From Bog-473 sp963821755 (GTDB lineage Bacteria > Actinomycetota > Acidimicrobiia > Acidimicrobiales > RAAP-2), in contig CAWGEX010000003.1 of assembly GCA_963821755.1 (NCBI GenBank), positions 310,001-374,000 on the forward strand: DNA of 64,000 nt. The letters are read 5' to 3'. The notes under the pieces are model-generated. The model did no database searches, was not told the DNA's origin, and worked only from the letters and a program-made list of their open reading frames with translations. A program made the translations under genes and the position numbers. The stretch's first letter is position 1; every line of letters begins with the position of its first letter. Below, in pieces: positions 12,419 to 22,300 of this stretch.

Positions 12419-14257
12419 CTGAGCGAGGGCACCGCAGGCCGGCGCTACGTACGCATCCGCACCGATGTGGCGGCGGTGCCCAAGTTGTTCGATTACGCCG
12501 TTCCCGAGCGATGGACCGAGACCGTCACCGTCGGGACGCGAGTCCGCGCCGTCCTGCACGGCCGTCGAGTGGGTGGATGGGTCACCGAGGACAACGTCAC
12601 TCCACCGGTGGGCGTCACCCCGACGCCGTTGACACAGTGGTCGGGCTGGGGACCACCCGCCATGGTCGTCGAACTGGCCGAATGGGCGGCCTGGCGCTGG
12701 GCGGGCCCAGCCTCGTTCTTCCTCAAGGCGGCATCCCCGGCCCACGTGGTGCGCACCTTGCCCGAGGTGCCCCAGCCGCCCCACGCCAACGCCCCTCGCA
12801 TCACGCCGCGGGAGGGCCACCCTTCGAACGTGGTCACCGAGTTGACGGTGCAGGCCCTGAGCGCGGCCGGGCCGGCGCTCCTCCGACTCCCTCCGACCAC
12901 CGATCTCATCGACGCGGTGCTCACGGTGGTCGACGACCCCGACACGCTCGAGAAGGGGGGGACGGTCCTGGTGCTGGTGCCCTCCCTCGGTTGGGCCGAG
13001 CGCCTGGTCGGCCGGTTGGTCCGGCGTGGCCTCGAGGCCACGACCGACTGGGCCAAGGCCAGGGCGGGCTGGCCCATCGTGGTGGGGAGCCGGTCCGGCG
13101 CGTGGGCACCGGTTCCGCGCCTGGCCGCCGCACTCGTGCTCGATGCCCACGACGAGGCCTACCGCGAACAGAGCGCCCCCACCTACAGCGCGGTTGATGT
13201 GGTCGCCGAAAGGGCGCGCCGGGAAGGGATCCGCTGCCTCCTGATCTCGCCGGCCCCCCCCGTGGTGCTGAGTGCCGGCCGGGTGGTGGTGGCGCCCCCG
13301 TCCCCCCAGGAACGAGCGGGATGGGCAACGGTCGAGCTGGTGGATCGGCGCGGGGCCGACCCCCGCACCGGCCTGTTCTCGGAGGAGTTCGTACGGTTGG
13401 CTCGATCCGTGCTCGACGATCCGGACTTGATGGCGCGGCGCGGACCTCTGGTGTGCGTGTTCAACCGGACTGGTCGATCGCTGTTGTTGGCCTGTCGACG
13501 CTGTGGCGAGTTGGCCCAATGCACGAATTGTTCCGCCGCGGTTCGTCAGGTGGGGGAGCTGCTGCGCTGCCCGCGATGCCAGCAGGAACGCCCCATGGTG
13601 TGCGCAGCGTGCGGTCACCTGCGCATGAAGACGCTCCGGACCGGTGTGAGCCGTCTACGTGAAGAAGTTGCCGCACTCCTGCAGACCGAGGTCGACGAGG
13701 TCTCGGGCGCCACCGACCGGGCCGAGCCGCCGGGTGCGCCGGTGCTCATGGGGACCGAAGCCGTCCTGCATCGGGTACGGCGAGCCGCCGCGGTGGTCTT
13801 TTTGGACATTGATCTCCATCTTCTGGCACCTCGCTTCAGCGCCACCGACGAAACGCTGGCCCTCCTGATCCATGCGTCTCGATTGGTGGGCCCCCGTCAT
13901 GTCGGCCCGCCGTCAGCCCGGCTCCTGGTGCAGACCAGGGTTCCCGACCATCCGGCTCTGGCCGCCGTCGCCCGGGGCGACCCCTCGGTGGTGATGGCGG
14001 AGGAGGAATCGATCCGCCGGAGCTCGGGGCTCCCGCCGTTCTCTGCGCTGGCCGCACTGTCGGGACCGCTGGCCGGCGACTACGCCGCCGCCCTCGAGGC
14101 AGCGGGAGCCGGGCGCGACGTGACAGTGTCAGACCTGCCCGACGGTGGCCGGCTGATCCGTGCGCCCGACTCGACCGTGCTCGGCGACCTGTTGGCCGAA
14201 GTGCCCCGACCGGCGGGACGCGGCCTGCGGATAGAGGTAGATCCGACCGCCATCTGA
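12419..14257 (+). CDS. priA: PriA-like primosomal protein lacking helicase motifs
   Basis: Family: replication-restart protein N'. The N-terminal 3'-DNA-binding domain is recognisable (RTDVAAVPKLFDYAVPERW) and eight zinc-site cysteines are clustered at about residues 360-400 (CRRCGELAQCTNC ... CPRCQQERPMVCAACG). The Walker A loop expected before residue 180 is absent and the DEXH box is replaced by LVLDAHDEAYRE, as known for actinobacterial PriA, so it probably binds forked DNA without unwinding it. The start is uncertain: ATG 12374 (inside metK), CTG 12419 and GTG 12467 are in frame. It lies in the conserved metK-priA-def-fmt order. Confidence 0.85.
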   Translation: MSEGTAGRRYVRIRTDVAAVPKLFDYAVPERWTETVTVGTRVRAVLHGRRVGGWVTEDNVTPPVGVTPTPLTQWSGWGPPAMVVELAEWAAWRWAGPASFFLKAASPAHVVRTLPEVPQPPHANAPRITPREGHPSNVVTELTVQALSAAGPALLRLPPTTDLIDAVLTVVDDPDTLEKGGTVLVLVPSLGWAERLVGRLVRRGLEATTDWAKARAGWPIVVGSRSGAWAPVPRLAAALVLDAHDEAYREQSAPTYSAVDVVAERARREGIRCLLISPAPPVVLSAGRVVVAPPSPQERAGWATVELVDRRGADPRTGLFSEEFVRLARSVLDDPDLMARRGPLVCVFNRTGRSLLLACRRCGELAQCTNCSAAVRQVGELLRCPRCQQERPMVCAACGHLRMKTLRTGVSRLREEVAALLQTEVDEVSGATDRAEPPGAPVLMGTEAVLHRVRRAAAVVFLDIDLHLLAPRFSATDETLALLIHASRLVGPRHVGPPSARLLVQTRVPDHPALAAVARGDPSVVMAEEESIRRSSGLPPFSALAALSGPLAGDYAAALEAAGAGRDVTVSDLPDGGRLIRAPDSTVLGDLLAEVPRPAGRGLRIEVDPTAI

Positions 14258-14292
14258 GGCTGAGGGTGAGGTGGCCCCGGTGGAAGCCCCGG

Positions 14293-14298
14293 TAGAAT
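14293..14298 (+). promoter_or_regulatory. -10 box of a probable leaderless def promoter
   Basis: TAGAAT, close to the sigma-70 consensus, lies six bases before the GTG start of def at 14305. With the usual distance to +1, transcription would begin at or near the G of GTG. There is no ribosome binding site in the six bases between. Confidence 0.55.
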
Positions 14299-14304
14299 GG
14301 GCGG

Positions 14305-14838
14305 GTGCCCACCCTGACCATCCGCCAATACGGTGACCCCGTGCTGAGAGAGCGCACCCGTGAGGTCGAGGAGATCGACGGCAAGGTAGCGAGCCTGGTC
14401 GACGCCATGATCGAGACGATGTACGAAGCTCCCGGCACCGGATTGGCGGCCAATCAGGTCGGCGTGCAGCGCCGCATCTTCGTCTATGACGTGGGCGAGG
14501 GCCCTCGCACAGTCATCAACCCACGGATCGTCGAGAGCGACGGTGAGTGGACCTTCAACGAGGGGTGTCTGTCGATTCCGGGCTTGAGTTGGGAGATCGT
14601 GCGGCCCGATGTCGTCCATCTGGTCGGACTGGATCTCGATGGCAATGAGATCTCCCTCGAGGGCTCGGAGCTCGAGGGCCGGGTGTTCCAGCATGAGCTC
14701 GACCATCTGGACGGCGTGCTGTTGGTGGAACGCCTGAACGAGGACCAGCGCAAGGACGCCCTGAAGATCCTTCGCGGCCGGACCCTTCTGCTCCCTGCGG
14801 GCGATCCGGACGGTCTCTCCAACCTGTTCACCGGCTAG
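14305..14838 (+). CDS. def: Peptide deformylase
   Basis: Removes the formyl group from nascent proteins. All three family motifs are present: GTGLAANQVG (motif 1, around residue 48), EGCLSIPG (motif 2, metal-binding Cys) and HELDHLDG (motif 3, HEXXH type, two metal histidines and the catalytic Glu). Length is 177 residues. It is followed by fmt, which does the opposite reaction on initiator tRNA; the pair is widely conserved. Confidence 0.96.
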   Translation: MPTLTIRQYGDPVLRERTREVEEIDGKVASLVDAMIETMYEAPGTGLAANQVGVQRRIFVYDVGEGPRTVINPRIVESDGEWTFNEGCLSIPGLSWEIVRPDVVHLVGLDLDGNEISLEGSELEGRVFQHELDHLDGVLLVERLNEDQRKDALKILRGRTLLLPAGDPDGLSNLFTG

Positions 14839-14891
14839 TCGCATTCGGCCGGAGGTCCGGGTCGGTCTCGCGTCCCACGGGTCTCCTGTTC

Positions 14892-14897
14892 TACGGT
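14892..14897 (+). promoter_or_regulatory. -10-like box six bases before fmt
   Basis: TACGGT followed by six bases and GTG 14904. It has the same spacing as the def, mihF and aldolase sites, so fmt may have its own leaderless promoter in addition to any read-through from def. Confidence 0.4.
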
Positions 14898-14903
14898 GAG
14901 TGA

Positions 14904-15785
14904 GTGGCTCGGTTCGCGTTTCTCGGCACCCCCGAAATGGCCGTCGGCCCGCTGCGTGCCTTGGTGGCCGCCGGGCACGACATCACGCTCTGCATCACGC
15001 GCCCGGACCGTCGTCGGGGCCGGGGCGGGACCGTCACCCCCAGCCCGGTGAAGGAGGCGGCCGTCAGCATGGGCATTGCCGTCTCCCACTCCATCGATGA
15101 TGTCGCAATGTCCGGAGCCGATTTGGCGGTCGTGGTGGCCTACGGCCGGATCATCCCAGAGGGCTTGCTCAATCTGGTGCCGATGGTCAATCTCCATTTC
15201 TCGCTCCTGCCTCGATGGCGTGGCGCGGCGCCGGTGGAACGGGCGATCCTGGCCGGGGACCACGAAACGGGCGTCTGCGTGATGCGGGTGGAAGCCGGAC
15301 TGGACACCGGACCGGTCTACGCGCGCCGGGTGGTGCCGGTGGACGACGAGGTGGACCTGCCCACGCTGCAACGTGAACTGGTCGAGGTGGGGAGCGCGCT
15401 GCTGGTCGAGACACTGTCCCGGGGAGTGGCGGGTCTCCCGACGCCGCGGCCCCAGCAGGGAGAGCCGACGATTGCGGCGAAAGTTACCAACGAAGACCTG
15501 CACCTGGATTGGGAGGAGCCGGCCGCGCAGCTCAACCGGGTGGTGCGATTGGGCCGAGCCTGGACTTCCTTTCGAGGCAACAGGCTGGGCATCCTCAAGT
15601 CCCGGCCCGGCGCTGAAGCGATCGACCAGGGCCTGCCGGGGACGCTCATCGGGGTCTCGGTCGTGACTGGGGAGGGGACCCTTTCCCTCCTGGAGGTGCA
15701 GCCCGAGAGCCGGTCGCCCATGCCGGCGGAGGATTGGCTGCGCGGTATTCGCCCCACGGAAGGTGAGCGTCTCGGAAGCGAGTAA
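14904..15785 (+). CDS. fmt: Methionyl-tRNA formyltransferase
   Basis: Formylates initiator Met-tRNA using 10-formyltetrahydrofolate. The protein starts ARFAFLGTPEMAV, has the folate/catalytic segment NLHFSLLPRWRGAAPVERAI (Asn and His of the active site) and the DTGPVYARR strand, followed by a C-terminal OB-like domain from about residue 200. At 293 residues it is a little short but complete. GTG start; the next gene begins two bases after the stop. Confidence 0.95.
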   Translation: MARFAFLGTPEMAVGPLRALVAAGHDITLCITRPDRRRGRGGTVTPSPVKEAAVSMGIAVSHSIDDVAMSGADLAVVVAYGRIIPEGLLNLVPMVNLHFSLLPRWRGAAPVERAILAGDHETGVCVMRVEAGLDTGPVYARRVVPVDDEVDLPTLQRELVEVGSALLVETLSRGVAGLPTPRPQQGEPTIAAKVTNEDLHLDWEEPAAQLNRVVRLGRAWTSFRGNRLGILKSRPGAEAIDQGLPGTLIGVSVVTGEGTLSLLEVQPESRSPMPAEDWLRGIRPTEGERLGSE

Positions 15786-15787
15786 AC

Positions 15788-16594
15788 ATGACGGCAGTGA
15801 CCGTGACCCCGATAGACGGTTGGAGCCCCGATCAGTACCACCGCTTCCGCTCCGAGCGTCGTGAAGCGTTCGACGACCTGCTGGACCTGTGCGTGCCCGT
15901 GCCGGCTGGAAAGGTGGTCGACCTCGGGTGTGGGACCGGTGACCTCACGGCGATCCTGCACGAGCGCGTGCAAGCCGCCCAGACGATCGGTCTCGACTCC
16001 TCAGAAGCAATGCTGGCGCGCGCCACCGCCGATCACAAGGACGTGCCCGGTCTTTCCTTTGCCGCTGGGGACATCGCTACGTGGCTCGGTGAGGATCTCG
16101 ATCTGGTGTTCGCCAACGCCTCGTTGCAATGGATCGACGACCACCTCGACCTCTTGGCCCGGATGCGCACCGCGCTCAAGGTTGGTGGGCAGTTGGCCTT
16201 CCAGGTTCCGGCGAACTTTCGGCATCCGTCACACGTGCTGGCTCGCCAGGTGGCCCTCGAGGCGCCCTTCATCGACGCCCTCGATGGAGACGTTCCCGAG
16301 GACCGGGGTCGCTTTGTCCTCTCGCCCGAGCTCTACGCCGATCTTCTCTACGAGTTGGGGGCCCGCGACCAGGTCGTGCGGATGGAGGTGTACGGCCATG
16401 AGTTGGCGTCGACCGAAGAGGTGGTCGAGTGGGTCATGGGATCGCTTCTCACCGCCTATCGCAGTCGCCTCAGCGCCGAGTTGTTCACCGCCTTCGTGGA
16501 TCGCTATCGGGAGTGCCTCTTGGAGGAGCTGGGTGAGCGGGAGCCGTACTTCTACGGCTTCCGGCGGATCCTCTGCTGGGCTCGCTTCGACTGA
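15788..16594 (+). CDS. SAM-dependent methyltransferase, trans-aconitate methyltransferase-like
   Basis: Class I methyltransferase: SAM-binding motif VVDLGCGTGDLTAIL at about residues 44-58, acidic loop GLDSSEAMLARA, and the NASLQWIDDH motif characteristic of trans-aconitate 2-methyltransferases (Tam). The remainder (YAFHxY-like tail with YFYGFRRILCWA) also follows that family. Length is 268 residues. Substrate is inferred from similarity only. It probably shares a transcript with fmt, two bases upstream, and rpe. Confidence 0.8.
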   Translation: MTAVTVTPIDGWSPDQYHRFRSERREAFDDLLDLCVPVPAGKVVDLGCGTGDLTAILHERVQAAQTIGLDSSEAMLARATADHKDVPGLSFAAGDIATWLGEDLDLVFANASLQWIDDHLDLLARMRTALKVGGQLAFQVPANFRHPSHVLARQVALEAPFIDALDGDVPEDRGRFVLSPELYADLLYELGARDQVVRMEVYGHELASTEEVVEWVMGSLLTAYRSRLSAELFTAFVDRYRECLLEELGEREPYFYGFRRILCWARFD

Positions 16595-16605
16595 GCCGGC
16601 ACGCC

Positions 16606-17328
16606 ATGTCTGACCAATCCCTTTCGTCTCGGCCCCTTTCGTCCCGGCCCGACGTCGGGCCCCCGGGAGCGATTCGCATTGCGCCGTCGCTCTTGGCCGC
16701 AGATTTCGGTGCGCTGGCCGAGCAGGTGGGCGAGGTGGCCGCGTCGGCGGATTGGCTCCACGTTGATGTCATGGACGGGCACTTTGTCCCCAATCTCACT
16801 CTGGGCCCACCGGTCGTGGCGTCGCTTCGCCGCCACACGCCGCTTTTCTTTGATTGCCATTTGATGATGACCGATCCGGGGAAGTACCTCGAAGACTTCG
16901 CCGAGGCCGGCGCCGATGGCTGCACGGTGCATGTGGAGGTCGGCGGGTCCGACGAGCTGATTGCGCAGATGCGCCAGCTTGGATTGCGGACGGGACTGGC
17001 CCTCAATCCGGACACACCGTTCGAAGCGGTCGAACCTTTCCTGGGATCGATTGATCTGGTCTTGTGTATGACGGTCTTTCCGGGCTTCGGCGGACAGAGC
17101 TTCATGGCCGAGGTGCTCGAGAAGGTGCGGCAGGTCAGATCGGCCGTCCGTGCGGGGTCACTCCCGGTCGACATCGAGGTGGATGGTGGCATTGATGCCA
17201 CGACGGCGCCCTTGGCCGCCCTCGCCGGTGCGAACGTCTTCGTGGCGGGCAGCGCTGTCTTCGGCAATGAGCGACCCTGGGAAGCGGCCGACGAGATCAG
17301 AGAGTCGATTACCACGTCACTCGGATGA
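16606..17328 (+). CDS. rpe: Ribulose-phosphate 3-epimerase
   Basis: Interconverts ribulose 5-phosphate and xylulose 5-phosphate in the pentose phosphate pathway. TIM-barrel motifs are clear: IAPSLLAADFGAL, LHVDVMDGHFVPN, FDCHLMM, MTVFPGFGGQSF and DIEVDGGI, including the catalytic aspartates and the metal-binding histidines. The first 24 residues are an unusual extension holding a duplicated LSSRP, encoded by a 15-bp direct repeat at 16619-16648, so translation could also begin further in. The stop codon lies in a tandem repeat (17320-17371). Confidence 0.94.
   Translation: MSDQSLSSRPLSSRPDVGPPGAIRIAPSLLAADFGALAEQVGEVAASADWLHVDVMDGHFVPNLTLGPPVVASLRRHTPLFFDCHLMMTDPGKYLEDFAEAGADGCTVHVEVGGSDELIAQMRQLGLRTGLALNPDTPFEAVEPFLGSIDLVLCMTVFPGFGGQSFMAEVLEKVRQVRSAVRAGSLPVDIEVDGGIDATTAPLAALAGANVFVAGSAVFGNERPWEAADEIRESITTSLG
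16619..16648 (+). repeat. 15-bp tandem duplication at the rpe 5' end
   Basis: Two copies of CCCTTTCGTCTCGGC differing at one position. In frame, they encode the doubled LSSRP of the Rpe N-terminal extension. This is one of many short duplications at gene boundaries in the window. Confidence 0.75.
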
Positions 17329-17371
17329 CGTACAGGGAGGACGTACTCGGATGACGTGCTGGGATGACGTA
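17320..17371 (+). repeat. 13-bp direct repeats over the rpe stop codon
   Basis: CTCGGATGACGTA at 17320, CTCGGATGACGTG at 17346 and CTGGGATGACGTA at 17359, with a partial copy after. The first copy contains the rpe stop codon TGA, so the repeat arose by copying the end of the gene into the spacer. No function is evident. Confidence 0.8.
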
Positions 17372-17425
17372 CTGGCATGAGGCCACAGGTCCGAAGGTCA
17401 ACCGGGCCGCGATGAGGGCGCCACG

Positions 17426-18538
17426 GTGAAGCGCGCCGTCGTGGTTGGAGGCGGGATTCTCGGTACGTGGCACGCGCTCGAACTCTGCCGGGCCGGCTTC
17501 ACCGTGCAGCATCTCGAAGCCGATCCGGCTCCGGTCGGTGCCTCCGTGCGCAACTTCGGACTGCTCTGGGTGAGCGGCCGGCGCTCGGGGAACGAACTCG
17601 AGGTGGCGCGCCGATCCCGCCGCCGGTGGGCGGAAGTGGCCTGCGACGCGCCCGGCATCGGATTTCGGGCCACCGGCTCCCTGACGCTGGCCGTCAACCA
17701 GGGTGAGCGGCAGGTCATGGAGACCTTCGCCGACCACCTCGATGCCGCCGACCGCTCGGTCACCTTCCTCGAGCCCGACCAGCTACGTGCCGTCAACCCG
17801 GCCCTGCGGGGTGAGATAGTGGGCGGCCTTCACTGCACGGACGATGCGGTGGTGGAACCCCGCCTGGTCTTGGGCGCATTGCGAGGCCACCTGCAGAGCC
17901 TGGACGGGTACGCCTTCCATGCCGGACGCCGGGTGGTCGCCATCGAGGAGCAGGCGCTGATCGACGCCAAAGGAACCAAGTGGGAGGCGGACTTCGTCGT
18001 CGTGGCCACGGGCGCAGCCTTCGACCACCTCCCGGGCACTGAACACCTGGCGGCTCGCCTGCGTCGCGTCCGCCTGCAGATGATGGAGACCGTTCCCTTC
18101 ACATCCATCCTCACGACGTCCGTGGCCGACGCCGACACCTTGCGGTACTACCCGGCCTATGACATCGTCGATCGCGACCCACTGGGAAGGCAAAACTCGG
18201 TCGCGGCGGCCCACCATCTCCAACTACTCATGGTGCAGCGGGGCGACGGAGGGTTGACCATCGGCGACACCCACGCCTACGAGGAACCGTTCGATTTTGC
18301 TCTGAGTGAGGATCCCTCCCACGAGCTGCTGGCCAGGGCCACCGCCTTGTTGGGCGCGCCACCCCCGCCGGTGGCCCGACGCTGGGAAGGCGTCTACTCC
18401 CAGTGCATTGACGGCGATGTCTGCCTACGGCACGAGCTCAGGCCGGGAGTATGGATGGTGACCGGGTCGGGGGGCCGGGGGATGACCTGCGCTCCCGGCA
18501 TTGCCGCCGACACGCTCACGGCGGCGGGAATGGCGTGA
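17426..18538 (+). CDS. FAD-dependent oxidoreductase, phosphonate-associated (TIGR03364-like)
   Basis: DAO-fold flavoenzyme: dinucleotide-binding VVGGGILG at residues 6-13 and a C-terminal TGSGGRGMTCAPG FAD loop. Length (370 residues) and the GASVRNFGLLWVSGR segment resemble the glycine-oxidase-like family found beside PhnX-type hydrolases in phosphonate gene clusters. The next gene, one base after the stop, is such a hydrolase. The likely role is oxidation of an amino-phosphonate (2-aminoethylphosphonate or an N-methyl form) to phosphonoacetaldehyde; this is inferred from family and pairing. GTG start. It lies in an accessory block between rpe and ribD. Confidence 0.7.
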   Translation: MKRAVVVGGGILGTWHALELCRAGFTVQHLEADPAPVGASVRNFGLLWVSGRRSGNELEVARRSRRRWAEVACDAPGIGFRATGSLTLAVNQGERQVMETFADHLDAADRSVTFLEPDQLRAVNPALRGEIVGGLHCTDDAVVEPRLVLGALRGHLQSLDGYAFHAGRRVVAIEEQALIDAKGTKWEADFVVVATGAAFDHLPGTEHLAARLRRVRLQMMETVPFTSILTTSVADADTLRYYPAYDIVDRDPLGRQNSVAAAHHLQLLMVQRGDGGLTIGDTHAYEEPFDFALSEDPSHELLARATALLGAPPPPVARRWEGVYSQCIDGDVCLRHELRPGVWMVTGSGGRGMTCAPGIAADTLTAAGMA

Positions 18539-18539
18539 G

Positions 18540-19235
18540 GTGATCGGACCGTACTCGCTGGCCTGCCTCGACATGGCGGGCACGACCGTGCGTGACGACG
18601 GCGTCGTCGACGAAGCCTTCACGGTGGCGCTCCAGTCGGCCGGGGTCGATCTGGACAGCCCCCGCTTCGCCTCCGCCCGTTCCTATGTGCAAGCCACGAT
18701 GGGTCAGTCCAAGGCCGACGTGTTTGCCGGACTGCTCGATTCCCAAGCAGCGGCCGCGGCCACCACCGCTTTCGCTCAGGCGTACGAGCGGATCGTCGCT
18801 GAAGGAAGGGTGTCGCCCATTCCTGGCGCCCTCGAGACGATCGACGGACTGCGGCTTCGTGGAGTGAAGGTCTGCCTGACCACCGGCTTTGCCCCGTCCA
18901 CCCGCGACGCGCTGATCAGGTCACTCGGATGGTCCGCCCATATCGATCTGGCCCTGTCGCCCGCGGACTGTGGCCGCGGCCGTCCCGCACCCGACATGAT
19001 CCTTGGGGCGATGGAGCGGCTGGGAGTGGCGGATGCCGGCGCCGTGGCCGTGGTGGGGGACACCGTCAGTGACCTTGCGTCGGGGACGGCGGCCGGCGCC
19101 GGTGCTGTCATTGGGGTGATGAGCGGTGCCCACGACGAGTCCGCCCTGTCCGCCGTGCCCCACACGGCGTTGATTGCCGACGTGACCGCTCTCATCGGAT
19201 TACTCGAGGGTGACCGGCGCGTGAACAAGGCGTGA
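18540..19235 (+). CDS. Phosphonatase-like HAD hydrolase (PhnX-like)
   Basis: HAD-superfamily protein of 231 residues. The nucleophile motif is LACLDMAGTTV (DMAGTT, as in phosphonoacetaldehyde hydrolase), motif 2 is LTTGF, and motif 3/4 is VGDTVSDLASG. The lysine of motif 3 used elsewhere is replaced by the CGRGRPAPDMI segment. This combination fits the phosphonatase-like family TIGR03351. The preferred start is GTG 18540, one base after the oxidoreductase stop. The pair would release phosphate or an aldehyde from a phosphonate; the substrate is inferred. Confidence 0.75.
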   Translation: MIGPYSLACLDMAGTTVRDDGVVDEAFTVALQSAGVDLDSPRFASARSYVQATMGQSKADVFAGLLDSQAAAAATTAFAQAYERIVAEGRVSPIPGALETIDGLRLRGVKVCLTTGFAPSTRDALIRSLGWSAHIDLALSPADCGRGRPAPDMILGAMERLGVADAGAVAVVGDTVSDLASGTAAGAGAVIGVMSGAHDESALSAVPHTALIADVTALIGLLEGDRRVNKA

Positions 19236-19360
19236 CCTCGAGGAAGTTGCGGGGCCGTTTGGTCGCCCGTGACTACGAACTTCACCGGGATCGACCTAAA
19301 CTCGTCTGGCGCACGCGGTCGGGTGAGTGGGATGGGAGGGTGGTGCCAGCGGTCACGCGA

Positions 19361-22300
19361 ATGATGGTGGGTCGATCGCGGTTGCTGGTGGCAACGTTGG
19401 CGCTGACCGGCTTCGTGGTGAGCCTGCCGTCGACGGCGGGAGCGAGCACGACGACGAGTACCAATGGGAGTACCACGACGAGCAATCCATTGGTCCGACC
19501 GCACCAGTTTGCCCCCCATGGTGCGCCGCGAGGATCGACAGCCCTCGGCGCCGTGCCCGCGACCCAGCGGCTCGACCTCAGCGTCGTACTCCCACCGTCG
19601 AACACCGCCGGGCTGCACTCCCTCCTCGCCAATCTCTACAACCCCTCCTCGCCCCAATTTCACCAATGGCTGAAACCCGGTCAGTTCGCCACCCAGTTCG
19701 GGCCTTCGTCGAGCAACGTCGCCACGGTGGAAACCTGGCTGCGCGGGAGGGGGTTGAGTGCAACGTTGCGATCCGGGTCAGCGATCGACGTCTCAGCGCC
19801 GGTGAGCAAAGTGTCGGCCGCACTCGGCACGTCATTCGAGAGGTACCGCTTGCGATCCGGCCAGGTGGGCTATCTGGCGCACGATGCCCCCCTGGTCCCC
19901 GACAATCTGGCTCACGGCCAGGTGGCGTCCATCATCGGTTTGAATACGCTGACCGATTACCGACCTGAGTCTCTGAAGTCTGCTCCGTCGAATCATCGGA
20001 CCAGCAACGCTTCGTTGCAGCCCAAGGCCGATGGCTTGAACCCCTGCTCGGGGGCCACGACCGCACTCGCCAATTTCGGGAACGGCGCCTCCCTCGACCA
20101 AATCGGTGCGTCCTACGGAATCGGCACCCTCCTCAACAACAATCAAAACGGGCACGGCGAGACAATCGGGCTCTACGAATTGGCTCCCCATTCGGCCAGC
20201 GATGTCAGTAGCTACCTGAATTGCTTTGGTCTGGCCAATGCAGTCACGACGGTGCCCGTTGACGGAGGTTCTTTCTCCGACCCCAACGGGGGGGAGGTGG
20301 AGGCCGATCTCGACATCCAACAGGTTGCCACCCAGGCGCCCGGTGCTTCGATCGTGTCCTACGAAGGACCCAATACGGGCCAGGGTGTGTACGACGTGTG
20401 GAACACGATCGTGACGGACGACGCAGCCCAGGTGGTGTCCACCAGCTGGGGTGAGTGCGAGGCCATCGCGCTCCAGGGTGGTATGTCGGGCGGATTCTCG
20501 ACCCTTTTCACGCAGGCTGCCGCGCAGGGGCAGTCCATTTTCGCCGCGACCGGTGACTCGGGATCTGAGGATTGTTACCCGAGTGACCTCGCGACATCTC
20601 TCGCGGTGGACTATCCGGCCTCGGACCCCGGCGTCACCGCAGTTGGTGGCACGACGCTGGGGTCCAACTCCCAAGTGGTGTGGAACGACTGTCAAACCCA
20701 GGAGTCGTCCACTGTCTGTGGCGAGCAAGGGGGTACCGGAGCGACCGGAGGGGGGGTCTCGGGTATCGAGTCGCGCCAGAATGGCCAACCTGCCGTCAAC
20801 GTGCCGGCGGAAGTGTCGTGCTTGAACGGATGTCGCGAGGTGCCAGATGTCTCCGCGAATGCCGGGACCCCGATGGAGATCTACTGCCTCCAAGCCGGAT
20901 GCTTCGGTGGGTGGGCCTTCGCGCGGGGCACCAGCTTCGCCTCGCCATTTTGGGCCGGGCTGGCGGCGGACAGGAGCGATGGTTGCACCACCCAGACGGG
21001 GCTCTTCAATCCTGCCCTGTACGCCCTCTACAGCCAGGGCGCCTATGGCAGTGCGTTCACCGACATCAAGAGCGGCGACAACGATCTGATCGGCGGCGGA
21101 ACGAATGTCGGGCAGTATCCGGCGCTGAACGGATACGACTTGGCCTCGGGCATCGGGTCACCGATCGCCGGAGGCCTCTCGTGTCCAGAGGTCACGTCCG
21201 TCACACCGGGGCAGAGCGGTCACCAGGTCGTGGTCACCGGTCTCGGGCTCGAGCACGCCGCGATTGACTTTGGCGGTAGTGCGGCGTCCGTGGTCCCCGG
21301 CACGGCTTCCGCCACCGCCGTGACCGTGGTGGTCCCGTCCGGAAGCGGGACGGTCACGGTAGGCGGTAGCGGCGCGCTCGGCACCGGGACGAACACTGTG
21401 GCGTTCACCTATCCGGCGATCACCACCACTTCACTCGCTGCCGGAGTGGTCGGCCAGCCGTACTCGCAAACCCTGGCCGCCGTCGGGGTCTCGGCTCAGG
21501 AATCGTGGACGGCAACGCCCGGGTCGTTGCCCGCGGGTCTCACGCTGAACGCATCCAGTGGCGTCATCACCGGCACGCCGACCACCGCGGCCCCGTCGCA
21601 GAATGTGTCCATCACGTTGACGGCGGATCAGGGCACGGTGCTGACCGCCACCTTGCCGATCCGGATCTTCTTTTCCGCCTCCACCACCACCGTCACCGCG
21701 ACTCCCACTAATCCCAATTTGGGCCGTTCGGTGACGTTCGGTGCCGATGTCACCTCATCGACTGGGACACCGACAGGCACCGTCACCTTCAGCATCGGGT
21801 CAATCTCCCTGTGCACCACACCAGCGCTCGTGTCCGGGGTGGGTTCCTGTGCTTCGTCGGCAGCGCCCGCTGGGTCCAATACGGTCACGGCCACCTATTC
21901 GGACGATGGGACGTTTGCCCCTTCGACTGGATCCACCTCGTTGGCGGTGGCCGACGGGCCTTACACCCCGCTGGGTCCCGTGCGTATCTGCGACACCAGG
22001 CCGAACAATCCCTCGAATCTCACCTCAACGGCCGGGGCTCCGGTCGCTCAATGCAACGGTGGAGGGGGTAACTCCGGGAGCACCCTCGCCGGGGGAGGCA
22101 CCAAGTCCATCACCGTCGCCGGCGCCTTCGGGGTTCCCTCCGGTGCGACTGCGGTGGTGCTCAATGTGACGGTGGTCAATCCCACCGCCGCGGGTTACCT
22201 CAGCGTCTATCCAAGAGGGGCAGCCCAACCGATGGCTTCGAACATCAACTACGTGTCCGGTCAGGTTGTGCCCAATCTAGTTGAGGTGGGCGCCGGTACG

